Position numbers and translations under genes: made by a program. A stretch of 64,000 nucleotides of DNA from Methanomicrobium antiquum (GTDB lineage: Archaea > Halobacteriota > Methanomicrobia > Methanomicrobiales > Methanomicrobiaceae), in the NCBI RefSeq assembly GCF_029633915.1, contig NZ_CP091092.1, positions 558,001 to 622,000 of the forward strand. Reading direction: 5' to 3'. Positions 45,777-55,144 of this stretch are shown here, piece after piece. Below the pieces are notes generated by a model. The model had not been told where the DNA came from. It did not search any database and was given only the letters and a program-made list of their open reading frames with translations. Positions within the stretch are counted from its first letter, which is position 1. Each line of letters begins with the position of its first letter.

Positions 45777-46732
45777 AAAATGATTGTGCAGTAGCTCCTG
45801 TTGTTGCCGGACTTTTAATTCTTGCAGTAATTGTTACTGTAATATCTGTTTATTTTACAACATATGTTCCCTCACTTAAAGAGGAGGCGGAGATTGAGCA
45901 TCTTTCAAATGTTGAAAGGGAATTTTTATTATTTTCATCAGATATTGAAAACGCTGTCTGGCAAAAATCAGAGGGAAGACTTTCAAGAAATATTGAGCTT
46001 GGTGGAGGAGATGTTTTTTTATCCTCAATTAAATCAGGCGGAGTTTTGCAGGTTTTTAATGATTCTGTTCTGTACCAGATTAAAAACAGTTCAGGAATTT
46101 CTAAGAATTTTTCAGCAGTCAGATTCTCATATACTCCTATAAGCAATTTCTGGCACAATCAGGGTTATTCCTGGCAGTTTGGTTATGTAAATCTTACAAC
46201 TGAGTATGGAGAACAAACCCCTCTTTTATACAGTGATATGAACTCTGTTAAACTTAAACTAAATACTTCTTCAAATAGTTCCGGACTTTTTTCATCTCTG
46301 TTTGATATAAACTGCATGTATGAGCCTGTTTTTGAAAAGGATGCCTATGGGAATTTCACAGGTACAAATTATTTAAACTGCACTGAGATTTCTATGACTC
46401 TTACAGGATTTAAAACCGGAGAGAAAAATTATGCAAGTGGAAACGGGCTTTCAGCACTTAGTCTTGAAACACAGATAAATAATTATGATTTCACAGAAGA
46501 AAAGATCAATTTCACGGTTTTTGAAGAAACGCCTCTAAATATCAATGAAACTCTCTGGAAAGATATGAATAAAAAGCTCGCTTTGATTGAAAAGAGGAAA
46601 TTTAATAATGTTCATGTTTTGTGCTATCAGGAAGATATTGATTCACACATTGGAAATTCGCTTGGAATATCATTTATTGACCCGCTAAAAGTAAAGATTA
46701 GAGAGATTAATCTGATAATTTCAGCACAATAA
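45773..46732 (+). CDS. Pilin-like protein, last gene of the pilus operon
   Basis: A 319-residue protein with a very short leader M-K-N-D-C before A-V-A-P-V-V-A-G-L-L-I-L-A-V-I, a pilin-like hydrophobic N-terminus. The start is TTG at 45773 behind GGGAGG, overlapping the preceding gene. The large outer domain is Asn/Ser-rich with several N-x-S/T sequons. Probably a minor pilin or adhesin of the same filament. Confidence 0.75.
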   Translation: MKNDCAVAPVVAGLLILAVIVTVISVYFTTYVPSLKEEAEIEHLSNVEREFLLFSSDIENAVWQKSEGRLSRNIELGGGDVFLSSIKSGGVLQVFNDSVLYQIKNSSGISKNFSAVRFSYTPISNFWHNQGYSWQFGYVNLTTEYGEQTPLLYSDMNSVKLKLNTSSNSSGLFSSLFDINCMYEPVFEKDAYGNFTGTNYLNCTEISMTLTGFKTGEKNYASGNGLSALSLETQINNYDFTEEKINFTVFEETPLNINETLWKDMNKKLALIEKRKFNNVHVLCYQEDIDSHIGNSLGISFIDPLKVKIREINLIISAQ

Positions 46733-46802
46733 AAAAAAACTTTCATTTTAGAGGGGGATTTTTAAAATCCTCTGAATATTACTTTTCAATTTAAAAAAGA
46801 AA

Positions 46803-47726
46803 TTAAAGACTCTTAAAAAAATCAAAAGTCTCTAAAAGTCCGTCTTTTAAACTAACCTTGGGTTTCCACCCGCATGCATCTGAGAATTTTGAATAATCTG
46901 CATATGAATAACGAACGTCTCCCGGGCGGGGTTTTGAATATATGGGTCTTACTTTTACTCCGGAAATTTCTCCCATTATTTCCAAAAGCTCTTTTAATGA
47001 TGTCCCTTTATTGCATGAAACATTAAAAACACCTTTTGCATTCGATTCCATCGCTTTAAGATTTGCACTGACAATATCCTTAATATATACAAAATCACGG
47101 GTCTGATTTCCGTCTCCAAATACAACAGGCTGTTGCCCCTTTATTATTGCATTAATAAAGGCTGGAATTGCCGCGGCATATGATGATCCTAAAAGCTGGC
47201 GCGGCCCGAATACATTGAAATACCTAAGTGCGGCAAAGTCGATTGAATAAAGATCGGAATACACATTTCCGTAGTATTCGGATGATAGTTTTTGGACAGC
47301 GTAAGGAGACATGGGCTCGGCAGGCATATCCTCTGTTTTTGGCATTTCAGTATTGTTTCCATATATTGCCGCAGATGATGCCATAACTATTTTTTTAACA
47401 TCAGATTTTCTGGCCGCTTCCAGGATATTTAATGTTCCTGTCAGATTTGCTTCATGTGAAACAGAAGGGTTTTCTACAGAGAATGGAACAGACGCAATTG
47501 CGGCTTCATGAAAAATAAAGTCAACATCTCTGCAGACCTCAGGCAAAACATCTTTGTCTGTTATACTTTTCTGAATCAGGTTTATTTTATCGATATTTTC
47601 TGAAAGATTCTTCACATTTCCGGCTGATAAATCGTCTAATACGGTGACACTGTGTCCTTTTTCAACAAGTGCATCAACAATGTGAGAGCCTATAAAACCG
47701 GCGCCACCGGTTACAAGATAATGCAT
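46803..47726 (-). CDS. NAD-dependent sugar-nucleotide epimerase (UDP-glucose 4-epimerase-like)
   Basis: A 307-residue protein of the extended SDR family. The N-terminal T-G-G-A-G-F-I-G-S-H binds NAD, F-H-E-A-A marks the core, S-S-A-A-I-Y-G places the Ser, and Y-A-V-Q-K supplies the catalytic Tyr and Lys. R-D-F-V-Y-I-K-D-I is the usual substrate-side motif. It interconverts UDP-sugars, for example UDP-glucose and UDP-galactose, or a 4-epimerised acetamido sugar. A galT-like gene is present at 62486 in the window but not adjacent. Confidence 0.88.
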   Translation of the reverse strand: MHYLVTGGAGFIGSHIVDALVEKGHSVTVLDDLSAGNVKNLSENIDKINLIQKSITDKDVLPEVCRDVDFIFHEAAIASVPFSVENPSVSHEANLTGTLNILEAARKSDVKKIVMASSAAIYGNNTEMPKTEDMPAEPMSPYAVQKLSSEYYGNVYSDLYSIDFAALRYFNVFGPRQLLGSSYAAAIPAFINAIIKGQQPVVFGDGNQTRDFVYIKDIVSANLKAMESNAKGVFNVSCNKGTSLKELLEIMGEISGVKVRPIYSKPRPGDVRYSYADYSKFSDACGWKPKVSLKDGLLETFDFFKSL

Positions 47727-47963
47727 TCAAAATGAGTTTTGTTCAAAAATAAATAGAGCTTGCGATTGTAATTCAGAATTATCAGTTCATAATATCTGGA
47801 ATTATTAGTTCTTAAAATTCTGAGTAATAGTTTGGTTCTTCTCCATTTTTCTGAAAGTTAGGATTATCCAAAAAGAAAAACAACTTAGAGAATAACTTCT
47901 AAATGTGATGATATGTCCAATAAACATTACAAATAAAGGGAATGCATCTCTACATTCACATCT

Positions 47964-48345
47964 ATGTTTTCATTTGTGGGCTTTAAGATTATTGATCTGG
48001 AAGAGTCAAAAGAAATACTTACTGTCACTCTGGATGCAACAGAATTACCAAGATGTCCCAAGTGCGGTTGAATTATGTAATCGATATGATGATGTCTATA
48101 TCAGATCTGTCAATGATTTTCCTGTTCCCATTTTTTCCTGTCGTATTCAGTTCCCAGTATGCCAAATTCGATGCAAATGTGGATGCCTGGGTGGCCAATA
48201 TATTGACTTTGTCAATCCTTATTCATACTGTACCAAACGATTTGAAGCATATATTGCAACTTTATGTTCCAAAATGACAATTTCATCAGTTTCTCAGGTT
48301 ACTGGCCTTGACTAAAAGACAATCAAAGCTAATCGATTATTAGCA
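47964..48345 (+). pseudogene. Decayed ISL3-type transposase fragment
   Basis: The first part (47964-48068) reads D-L-E-E-S-K and ends P-R-C-P-K-C-G, the ISL3 zinc-finger start. A frame shift near 48070 moves the reading to another frame (Y-I-R-S-V-N-D-F-P-V-P-I then C-K-C-G-C, F-E-A-Y-I-A, V-T-G-L-D), where TAA at 48313 falls where ISL3 proteins usually have W in G-L-D-W-K-T-I-K; K-T-I-K follows the stop. Only the N-terminal third of a transposase is present. It is a relic, not a gene. Confidence 0.75.
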
Positions 48346-48369
48346 AGGGAGGGGACAGGCCCCTCCCTT
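48345..48369. other. Perfect GC-rich hairpin 1
   Basis: AAGGGAGGGG at 48345-48354 and CCCCTCCCTT at 48360-48369 form a perfect 10-base-pair stem with the loop ACAGG. It stands out in an AT-rich region. Confidence 0.8.
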
Positions 48370-48396
48370 AAAACCCACCCCGCTTACGATAGGTCA

Positions 48397-48423
48397 CCGG
48401 AAGGGGGCAACAAGCCCCTCCGG
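48397..48423. other. GC-rich hairpin 2
   Basis: CCGGAAGGGGGC at 48397-48408 pairs with GCCCCTCCGG at 48414-48423, with two bulged bases and a loop AACAA. It lies 27 bases after hairpin 1, just downstream of the ISL3 relic. Whether the two are element ends, terminators or a structured RNA is not clear. Confidence 0.75.
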
Positions 48424-48553
48424 CTCCTGGGGATGTTTTTTACATAGCGACAAATCAATTCCAAATTAGGGTGATAAGAAATATGGCGAAGAGTCAATAG
48501 TTTTTTTGAATAATAGTTTTTATTAGCTATTTTTAAAAGTTCATGAAATTTTA

Positions 48554-49033
48554 TTATCTGCTTTCTATAGCAAAATAAACACAAATTCCAATAATTATCA
48601 AAATCAGACAAAAAATCTCTTCAACAGATGAAATCTCTGCAAGAATCATACTGAAAAAATAATCATCATATCTGTTTTTAGTTACATATGGTCCTAAAAG
48701 AGGCCAAAACCAGTTTTGAGGATTTGACCACATATTATCTCCTGCCTGATGAACTAAAATTCCGGATGCAAAGGAGAATAAAGTCGGATTTTTAAATTTA
48801 AGATAAATAACTGTTCCACAAATCAGAAGAATAATCATAATCCAAAAGCCATGAAAAAAAATTCTTCCTGAACCTATTGTTTCTGAAAAAACAATATGTC
48901 CAAGAGGCTTGTCTATTAAATCCGGAATAATGCTTCCAAAAGCTGTTATCAAAATGACGCGTCTGTCTTTAAAGATTAAAAAAAGAATAAATCCTGCGAC
49001 AAATCCTGATAAAAGGTGGCAGAAAAAAAGCAT
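48554..49033 (-). CDS. Small multi-pass membrane protein, DUF457-like metal-dependent hydrolase type
   Basis: A 159-residue protein with four membrane spans. The N-terminal H-L-L-S-G-F and F-G-S-I-I-P-D-L-I-D-K-P-L-G-H, and the later S-G-I-L-V-H-Q-A-G-D-N-M-W, place His and Asp residues as in the YdjM/DUF457 membrane-bound hydrolase-like family. It begins four bases after the stop of the secreted protein gene upstream, so the two are cotranscribed. Enzymatic activity is not established for the family. Confidence 0.65.
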   Translation of the reverse strand: MLFFCHLLSGFVAGFILFLIFKDRRVILITAFGSIIPDLIDKPLGHIVFSETIGSGRIFFHGFWIMIILLICGTVIYLKFKNPTLFSFASGILVHQAGDNMWSNPQNWFWPLLGPYVTKNRYDDYFFSMILAEISSVEEIFCLILIIIGICVYFAIESR

Positions 49034-49037
49034 AAAA

Positions 49038-49553
49038 TTAGTGGGTTACTGGTAGAACAACCCCGTTTAAATAAGGTTTTTCATAGGTTACAGAATAACC
49101 GTCCGGAAATATAATTACGGTTTTGTGAGGAACAACCATAGAAGCGTCAGGCGAGAAATTTTTAAGAACCGGGTTATCCTTTAAAAAATTGTCCATATAA
49201 TTTCCAATCTCATTATACGGCAGTTTTGGCGTTTTATAAGATGTTTTGTTCTCTGTTTTATCAACTTTCGCAAAAGACGGAATTGTAACTGACACTTCTT
49301 TGTCATTCATGTAATTAACAGTAACATCTCTGCCAAGCTTTTGTTCAATTGCATCTTTTAGCAGATTTTCCTTTCCCGGAGTAAATTTAAAAGCAATATA
49401 TTCTCCAAGATTTAACTGATATGAACCAACAATAATTGCACTTCCATCAGTATTGATTGTAATTTCAGCCCCCTCTGTATTATATGCCAGTGCAGAGGGA
49501 ATAAGTAAAAGAAGGATTACTCCTGCGGCTAAAAAACCCATACATTTTCCCAT
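49038..49553 (-). CDS. Small secreted protein, unrecognised
   Basis: A 171-residue protein with a signal peptide ending S-A-L-A-Y and a beta-rich domain, including I-N-T-D-G-S-A-I-I-V-G-S-Y-Q-L-N-L-G-E and F-P-D-G-Y-S-V-T-Y-E-K. The ATG at 49553 is used; a GTG at 49562 is in frame and neither has a good ribosome binding site. No membrane anchor follows, so it may be released or bound to its membrane neighbour. Confidence 0.65.
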   Translation of the reverse strand: MGKCMGFLAAGVILLLLIPSALAYNTEGAEITINTDGSAIIVGSYQLNLGEYIAFKFTPGKENLLKDAIEQKLGRDVTVNYMNDKEVSVTIPSFAKVDKTENKTSYKTPKLPYNEIGNYMDNFLKDNPVLKNFSPDASMVVPHKTVIIFPDGYSVTYEKPYLNGVVLPVTH

Positions 49554-49754
49554 ACAAATCACTCTGGCAGGTATTATGTAAAAACTTGTATATCAAAGTG
49601 TAGGATAGTCAAAAATCAATTCAGATTATTTTCAATTTACATACACAATTTAAATTATATCAATGCAGTTGAAATCATTTCAGCCAGTTTTATATTGAAT
49701 TCAGATACTTTTTAATTTATTAACCCAATTCAACTTATATCAGTTCACTTCAAA

Positions 49755-50099
49755 ATGTCATCAGGGAGTGGCAAAAAAACCCTGATTTTAACCAAACTTA
49801 ATTTATTAAGACAGAATATATTAAAAGAGGCAATGAAATCCGGGAAAAAAAACCTGATAATTATCTCAATGACGTTATGGTTAGTCATTCTGATAATTTT
49901 CACAGTTCTTTCGTCAATAATAAATCTGGAGATATTATTTGTTTTATGGTTAATCGGGCTTTTGGTAATCCTTGAATTATCCGATTCTGTATATCTTCAG
50001 CCGCATTATATCAGATATATCAAATCTGTAGCCGCTGTTGGCGTAATTGTGTTCTTCATAATTGTTGCTCTAAAGGTAATGGAGATAATCGGGAAATGA
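49755..50099 (+). CDS. Small membrane protein of the MoxR/DUF58 operon
   Basis: A 114-residue protein with an N-terminal basic region and three hydrophobic segments. It overlaps the next start by four bases (ATGA at 50096), as do most genes in this operon. No family was recognised. Confidence 0.7.
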   Translation: MSSGSGKKTLILTKLNLLRQNILKEAMKSGKKNLIIISMTLWLVILIIFTVLSSIINLEILFVLWLIGLLVILELSDSVYLQPHYIRYIKSVAAVGVIVFFIIVALKVMEIIGK

Positions 50100-51535
50100 A
50101 AAAAATAATAATGCTTTTTTTATTGATTGCAGTATCTGCATTATTTCTTTTGATTTTTGCTCCATATACACAAAACACCGAGCTTTTCTCTCCAAAAGAC
50201 ATTCCCGGAACAGACAGCAACCTGAATCCTGATGCATTAAAACAAATTTCAAGGGAAAAGTCTGAAGAGACCTTATCAGTGATGCAGGATTTTATTTCAC
50301 TTTCAGAAACAATTATACTAAATATCAGATATGAGAGAGTAGAGGATGCTTATGATGATATTGAAGAGTATAAAAATTATCTCTCAAAATACGACAATCT
50401 TGTAATCAACCTTGATATGACAAAATCAGAGATTGAGGAATTCAGAAGAAACAACAAAGAGCATCTGAAAAATCTTGAAACACTTGCAAAACAAAATGAA
50501 GAGCTATTAAAACTGGAAATGCTTCAAATCCGGTATCAAAACTCAGATGATATGAATAGTTACTATTCGGTTACATATAATATAACACAGCTTAGAGAAG
50601 AGATTTCAGGAACTAAAAAAGATCTGGCAGAAACTACCGAAAAAACAATTGAATCCGGAGAAAAATACAGTCTTCAGACAGAATCCCTCAATACTTCAAA
50701 AAAAGAGATAGAATTCATCGGAGTTTTAAAAAGAGAAGATGATATTTTAGCAAAACCTGAAGGTGGTGGAAAATCCTCTTTAAACACCACCCATCCAAAA
50801 GATTCTGAAATGACAGGTGGTGGGTCTGACTATGAAATAACTTCGAACCCGACAGAAAAAACCCCGACACTTCAGGATACTTTGGAAAGTACTATCAAAC
50901 CAAAAACACCTCATGCAACAACTAAAATCTCCGGTCAGGAATCGGGGAAAGATGATGTTTTCCTGGATTATTATCCTTTTAAACACTTAAATTTATTAAT
51001 TAAGAATTTTTTGAGTATTTTTTCATCCGATAAAAAAACCGAAGATAGTTCTGATTCATTTTTGCTTTTGGCAACAGTATTGATTGTTGTTTTAAGCTTT
51101 TTTGGCTTTGTTAAGATACGGAGAAATAAGAGCAAAAAGAAATACAAAAAGAGACTGACCAAAGATAAACCCGATAAAGGCGAAATAGGAAAAAAAGCAG
51201 GAAAAAAAGATAAAAAAGCGAAAAATCAAAATCTGACAAATATTCAGGATGAGTATCAAAGGCTTATCTCTTCTTCAATGGAGGATAAAGCCTTCAGGCT
51301 TCTTGCAGATAGTTTGTTTGGCACTGTCGCACATTCACAAAAAATAAAATACAAAAAATCTCTTACAAATAATGATTTTTTAAAGCTACTCCCTGAGAAG
51401 GAAAAGACAAGGCTTCTTTCGTTTGTTATGCTTTATGAAAAGGTAGTATATTCGGACAATAAAACATCTGAGGACAAAGAGAATCTTTATTTGTTATTTT
51501 CTACACTTTATGAAATTTATGAGGGCGGGATATGA
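50096..51535 (+). CDS. Exported coiled-coil protein with C-terminal cytoplasmic DUF4129-like domain
   Basis: A 479-residue protein: an N-terminal anchor (residues 3-22), an extracellular region of about 290 residues with long heptad-like helices (E-E-L-L-K-L-E-M-L-Q and similar) and a Gly/Ser/Thr-rich stretch, a membrane span near residue 325 (L-L-L-A-T-V-L-I-V-V-L-S-F), a Lys-rich stretch and a helical C-terminal domain. The C-terminus sits where DUF4129 proteins sit in MoxR/DUF58 operons, ending in the L-Y-E-K-V-V-Y-type helix. Function unknown. Confidence 0.7.
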   Translation: MKKIIMLFLLIAVSALFLLIFAPYTQNTELFSPKDIPGTDSNLNPDALKQISREKSEETLSVMQDFISLSETIILNIRYERVEDAYDDIEEYKNYLSKYDNLVINLDMTKSEIEEFRRNNKEHLKNLETLAKQNEELLKLEMLQIRYQNSDDMNSYYSVTYNITQLREEISGTKKDLAETTEKTIESGEKYSLQTESLNTSKKEIEFIGVLKREDDILAKPEGGGKSSLNTTHPKDSEMTGGGSDYEITSNPTEKTPTLQDTLESTIKPKTPHATTKISGQESGKDDVFLDYYPFKHLNLLIKNFLSIFSSDKKTEDSSDSFLLLATVLIVVLSFFGFVKIRRNKSKKKYKKRLTKDKPDKGEIGKKAGKKDKKAKNQNLTNIQDEYQRLISSSMEDKAFRLLADSLFGTVAHSQKIKYKKSLTNNDFLKLLPEKEKTRLLSFVMLYEKVVYSDNKTSEDKENLYLLFSTLYEIYEGGI

Positions 51536-52404
51536 AACCGGCTGTTATAATTTCTATTCTTCTTATATTGTTGTCTTTATTTGCAGTAGATATTCATTTT
51601 TCCTCTTCTTATGATGAATACAGCAGTTATAATTCAAACTGGAACGGCACATCGCTTTTTGTTTCTGATGCATTGGCAAATGGTGCGGTTTTAGTTGAGG
51701 ATTATGAAGTATTATCATCTGCTAAAAATTCAACATTAATAATAATAGAGCCTGAAGATAATTTTTCTCCGGATGAATTAAGAATTCTTCGTGAATTTAA
51801 AAATAACGGGAATATAGTATTTATATCTGAAAAATCCGGACTATCAAAAAATCTTTTTAAAGTTCTTGGAACAGACATTTCAGTCCTTAAAATAGATTTA
51901 ATGTCTGTAGACAGGGAATTTGACAATCCCGGATTTATAATTGCGTATGTAAATAAAAATGATACTTTAACAACAGGAGTAAAAAGCATTGTCTTAAACC
52001 GGCCTTCTTCTGCACAAGGAGGAGATGTTTTAATTTCCACATCAATACTAAGCTGGATTGATGAGAATAAAAATAAAAGGGCGGATTTTGATGAACCTTT
52101 TGGAAAAAGAGGAGTGTTTGTAAAGTCCGAAAATACTTATCTTCTCTCTGACTCAGGTATATTTTTGAATTCGTTATATAAAGATGAAAAATTAAAAGAT
52201 AATAAAAGGTTTATATCAAATCTGCTCAAATCCTCAGATAAGATATATCTGGAGAACAGTCATTCAAAAATTGCATTGGAAGATGGTATCTTAAAATATC
52301 TAAACATAATGCGCAAAAATGATTTTATCAAAACGGGGGCGGCAACAACTATAATATTTTTATTGGTGCTGTTCGTCTTCAGGGGGAAAAATGACCAACA
52401 GTGA
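51532..52404 (+). CDS. DUF4350-like membrane protein
   Basis: A 290-residue protein with a membrane anchor at each end (residues 3-21 and about 265-283) and an outer domain that resembles DUF4350: the L-V-E-D-Y-E-V-L segment, N-S-T-L-I-I-I-E-P-E-D-N-F and F-I-S-E-K-S-G-L. In the MoxR-type operon such a protein lies beside the AAA ATPase. The next gene begins 14 bases before its stop. Confidence 0.72.
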   Translation: MKPAVIISILLILLSLFAVDIHFSSSYDEYSSYNSNWNGTSLFVSDALANGAVLVEDYEVLSSAKNSTLIIIEPEDNFSPDELRILREFKNNGNIVFISEKSGLSKNLFKVLGTDISVLKIDLMSVDREFDNPGFIIAYVNKNDTLTTGVKSIVLNRPSSAQGGDVLISTSILSWIDENKNKRADFDEPFGKRGVFVKSENTYLLSDSGIFLNSLYKDEKLKDNKRFISNLLKSSDKIYLENSHSKIALEDGILKYLNIMRKNDFIKTGAATTIIFLLVLFVFRGKNDQQ

Positions 52405-53365
52405 GTTTGAAACTGAAATTCAGTCAATATGCAAAAAATTTGCAGAGATAAAAGATACATGTTCTGAGTTTATTGTCGGCAATGAGCATTTAACAGAGGC
52501 AGTATTCATCGGAGTGATAAGTGACGGGAATGTTTTGATTGAAGGTATGCCCGGCACTGCAAAAACTTCGGTAATCAAAATAATATCACATCTTCTTGGA
52601 TGTAAAACAAAAAGAGTTCAGTGCACTGTTGACATGCAGCCGGCTGATATTCTTGGTGTCAGAATCTGGAATACTGATATCCGTGAATTTGAGCTAAAAG
52701 AAGGACCTATATTTACAAATATTTTATTAATCGATGAGATAAACCGCCTTCCGCCCAGAAGTCAGAGCGCTTTTATAGAAGCTCTAAGTGAAAAACAGGC
52801 AACAATAGATGGTATCACAACTCCGCTGAAAAATCCTTTCTTTGCAATTGCAACACAAAACCCGATAGAACAGGAAGGAGTATTCCCGCTTATTGAAGCG
52901 CAAAAGGACAGATTCATGCTGTGTGTGAAATCCGGGTTTTTAAAGGATGATGATGAGTTAAAAGTAATAAAAAGAGAACAGGAAGGAAATCTGGACATAA
53001 TACGTTTTCTTAAAAAAAAGCCTCCTGCATTATCCCCTTCTGAGATAATAAAAATTCAGGATATTGTCAAAAATCTGAAAGTCTCGGATTCGGTTATGAA
53101 CTATATCAGAAATATTGTTGTTGCAACAAGAGAGCACGGGGATGTGAAACTTGGAATAAGTACAAGAGGGAGCATTGCGCTTCTAAGAGGTGCAAAGTCT
53201 TACGCATGTTTAAAGGGCAGGGATTATGTAATTCCTGATGATGTGAAAAACATTGCAAGACTTGTATTTCCACACAGGCTTATTTTGAATTACGAGGCTG
53301 AGATAAGTGCAGTAACGCCTGAAAACATAATAGAACAAATTCTTGACACCATCGAGGTGCCGTAG
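52391..53365 (+). CDS. MoxR-type AAA+ ATPase
   Basis: A 324-residue AAA+ protein. Walker A is E-G-M-P-G-T-A-K-T-S (about residue 55), Walker B is I-L-L-I-D-E-I-N-R-L-P-P-R-S-Q-S-A and the sensor segment is A-T-Q-N-P-I-E-Q-E-G-V-F-P-L. MoxR proteins act as chaperone-like ATPases, often with DUF58/VWA partners. It overlaps the DUF4350-like gene by 14 bases and is followed by the DUF58 gene after four bases. Confidence 0.92.
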   Translation: MTNSEFETEIQSICKKFAEIKDTCSEFIVGNEHLTEAVFIGVISDGNVLIEGMPGTAKTSVIKIISHLLGCKTKRVQCTVDMQPADILGVRIWNTDIREFELKEGPIFTNILLIDEINRLPPRSQSAFIEALSEKQATIDGITTPLKNPFFAIATQNPIEQEGVFPLIEAQKDRFMLCVKSGFLKDDDELKVIKREQEGNLDIIRFLKKKPPALSPSEIIKIQDIVKNLKVSDSVMNYIRNIVVATREHGDVKLGISTRGSIALLRGAKSYACLKGRDYVIPDDVKNIARLVFPHRLILNYEAEISAVTPENIIEQILDTIEVP

Positions 53366-53369
53366 AAAA

Positions 53370-54626
53370 ATGCCTGACAAAAAGGATTTTTTTGCTTTGG
53401 TTATAGTTTTCCTTATTTTTTGTGGAATTTTTTTCCGGGACAAAAAAATTATTTTTGCAGGTTTCTCTCTCTTATTCATACTCCTTTTTGATTATCATGA
53501 GCTGAATAAAAAGATAGATTTTGCAGTTTTAAAATTTTGGTACTTGCGAAAACCAAAAAAAACAATAATATCGCGTGGAAGCACCGTCTCTGTTGAGTTG
53601 GAGTATGAAGCATTTGTTCCTGAAAAGACATCAGTTCAGGTTATTGATATAAATCCGAAAGGCTCTGTCTTAACACAGGGCAACTATAAAAGTCCTGTTT
53701 TAATTAAATCCAAAAAAGGTAATCTCAGATATGAGATTTTATGCCGTTCTCATGGAAAAAATATATTTCCAGGATTTATTCTAAAAATTAAAGATGGTTT
53801 CTTTGAAAGAGAGATTAAAGTATCTGAGAGCGATAAAAAAAATACAGAAATCAGTGTTTTTCCAAAACCTTCTTTTATTGAGGGAACTTTTTACCCTCTT
53901 TCCGGTAAATTAACAGACAAACCGGCAATATTTAAAAGCTACTTTGTTAAATGGATTCGCGAATATACACAATCTGATGATCTAAGAAGGGTTGACTGGA
54001 AGGCATCTGCAAAATTTAACAAACTTTTTGTCAGAGAATATACAGGAATTGAAAAAAATATTCAGACGATAATAATTGATGTTCCGGAAACCGAAGACTT
54101 CGGTGCTGAAGAAAAACTGAGATTTATTAAGGATACTGCAGGTTCGGTAATCAAAAATCAAAAAAAAGAGAAGATAATTTCTTTTATTTTGATAGCAGGT
54201 CCAAATCTCATATCAGTAGTCCGTTGCAAAAACAACCCTGAAGAAATTTTAAGCCTGATAAACAGCATAAAAACAGTATTTTCCGATAAGCATCTCTATG
54301 GATATTCTCCAAAAAATGAATTTGATTTTGCCTTTAAGTCAGATTATAGCAATTCTGTCAGGGAAAAGTCTTTATTTTTCCTGAAAATGAAAAAACCACA
54401 TATTTTTGAGAGACAGATATTCAACGCTCTTAAGGATAATGTATATGGAAAAGAGATTTTATTAATTTCCGTTCCAAAAAACGACTTAAGCCACTTAAGG
54501 ATTGTATGTTCTGCATTTGATGCATTAAATCTTAAATCTTATTGCTTTATTCCTAAAGGCGAAGATTCAGGACAATTCTTTAGAAAAATTGCCGGCATCG
54601 GGTTTGATGAGGTGACTTTCGTATGA
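53370..54626 (+). CDS. DUF58-family protein
   Basis: A 418-residue protein with two N-terminal hydrophobic segments, a V-S-V-E-L-E-Y-E-A-F-like beta domain and the DUF58 landmark W-I-R-E-Y-T-Q-S-D-D-L-R-R-V-D-W-K-A-S-A-K (about 195-216), followed by F-V-R-E-Y-T. DUF58 proteins often act with MoxR ATPases. The ATG at 53370 follows GAGGTG by about 10 bases; a TTG at 53343 would overlap the preceding gene. The last 4 bases overlap the next gene. Confidence 0.9.
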   Translation: MPDKKDFFALVIVFLIFCGIFFRDKKIIFAGFSLLFILLFDYHELNKKIDFAVLKFWYLRKPKKTIISRGSTVSVELEYEAFVPEKTSVQVIDINPKGSVLTQGNYKSPVLIKSKKGNLRYEILCRSHGKNIFPGFILKIKDGFFEREIKVSESDKKNTEISVFPKPSFIEGTFYPLSGKLTDKPAIFKSYFVKWIREYTQSDDLRRVDWKASAKFNKLFVREYTGIEKNIQTIIIDVPETEDFGAEEKLRFIKDTAGSVIKNQKKEKIISFILIAGPNLISVVRCKNNPEEILSLINSIKTVFSDKHLYGYSPKNEFDFAFKSDYSNSVREKSLFFLKMKKPHIFERQIFNALKDNVYGKEILLISVPKNDLSHLRIVCSAFDALNLKSYCFIPKGEDSGQFFRKIAGIGFDEVTFV

Positions 54627-55144
54627 CAAAACAAGGATTTTCTGGTGAAAATGCACAAATTAAATCTTTTAAAATACAGTATGTTGTATTTTCATTGACA
54701 ATTTCAGTGTTATCGTTACTATCAGTTTTTTTATCCGGCAATTTTTCAGATCTGATTTTTTCAGCCCGGATTTTTGCACTATTTGCATTTCTTTTTGCAT
54801 CTTTTTATTCATACATTAAAATTAAGCCTCTCTTCGCAGTGGTTTTTGGTGAAATTGTTGTATTTACAACCGGGGATTTCTTAATTATGTTTATTATTCA
54901 GGCAGTCATCGGAGTATTTTTTTATCTTTCATATGTATCTGAAAAGAAGTCTGATATTTTTAGATATCTGCTTCTTTTATTGCCTGTCTGCCTGATATTT
55001 TCTTTATTTTCAGAGATTCTAAACATTTTTGAATATCTTTTATTGTGTATTTTATTCCTGTCGGCATTTTATCTTTTAATAAAGATAAACTGGAGAAGAA
55101 TTGCCAGGAGAACAAATCCTAAAAAAACAGAGGGGTATAAATGA
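54623..55144 (+). CDS. Multi-pass membrane protein of the MoxR/DUF58 operon
   Basis: A 173-residue protein of about six closely spaced hydrophobic segments and a short basic tail (W-R-R-I-A-R-R). ATGA overlaps on both sides. No family was recognised. Confidence 0.65.
   Translation: MTKQGFSGENAQIKSFKIQYVVFSLTISVLSLLSVFLSGNFSDLIFSARIFALFAFLFASFYSYIKIKPLFAVVFGEIVVFTTGDFLIMFIIQAVIGVFFYLSYVSEKKSDIFRYLLLLLPVCLIFSLFSEILNIFEYLLLCILFLSAFYLLIKINWRRIARRTNPKKTEGYK

Noticed and set aside
48541-48552. A further copy of the interspersed repeat
   Set aside because: Only TTCATGAAAT is shared; it is too short to separate from chance in AT-rich DNA.
48384-48611. Minus-strand 75-codon frame over the GC-rich hairpins
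   Set aside because: It overlaps the stop of the DUF457-like gene and has no ribosome binding site; its composition reflects the hairpins.
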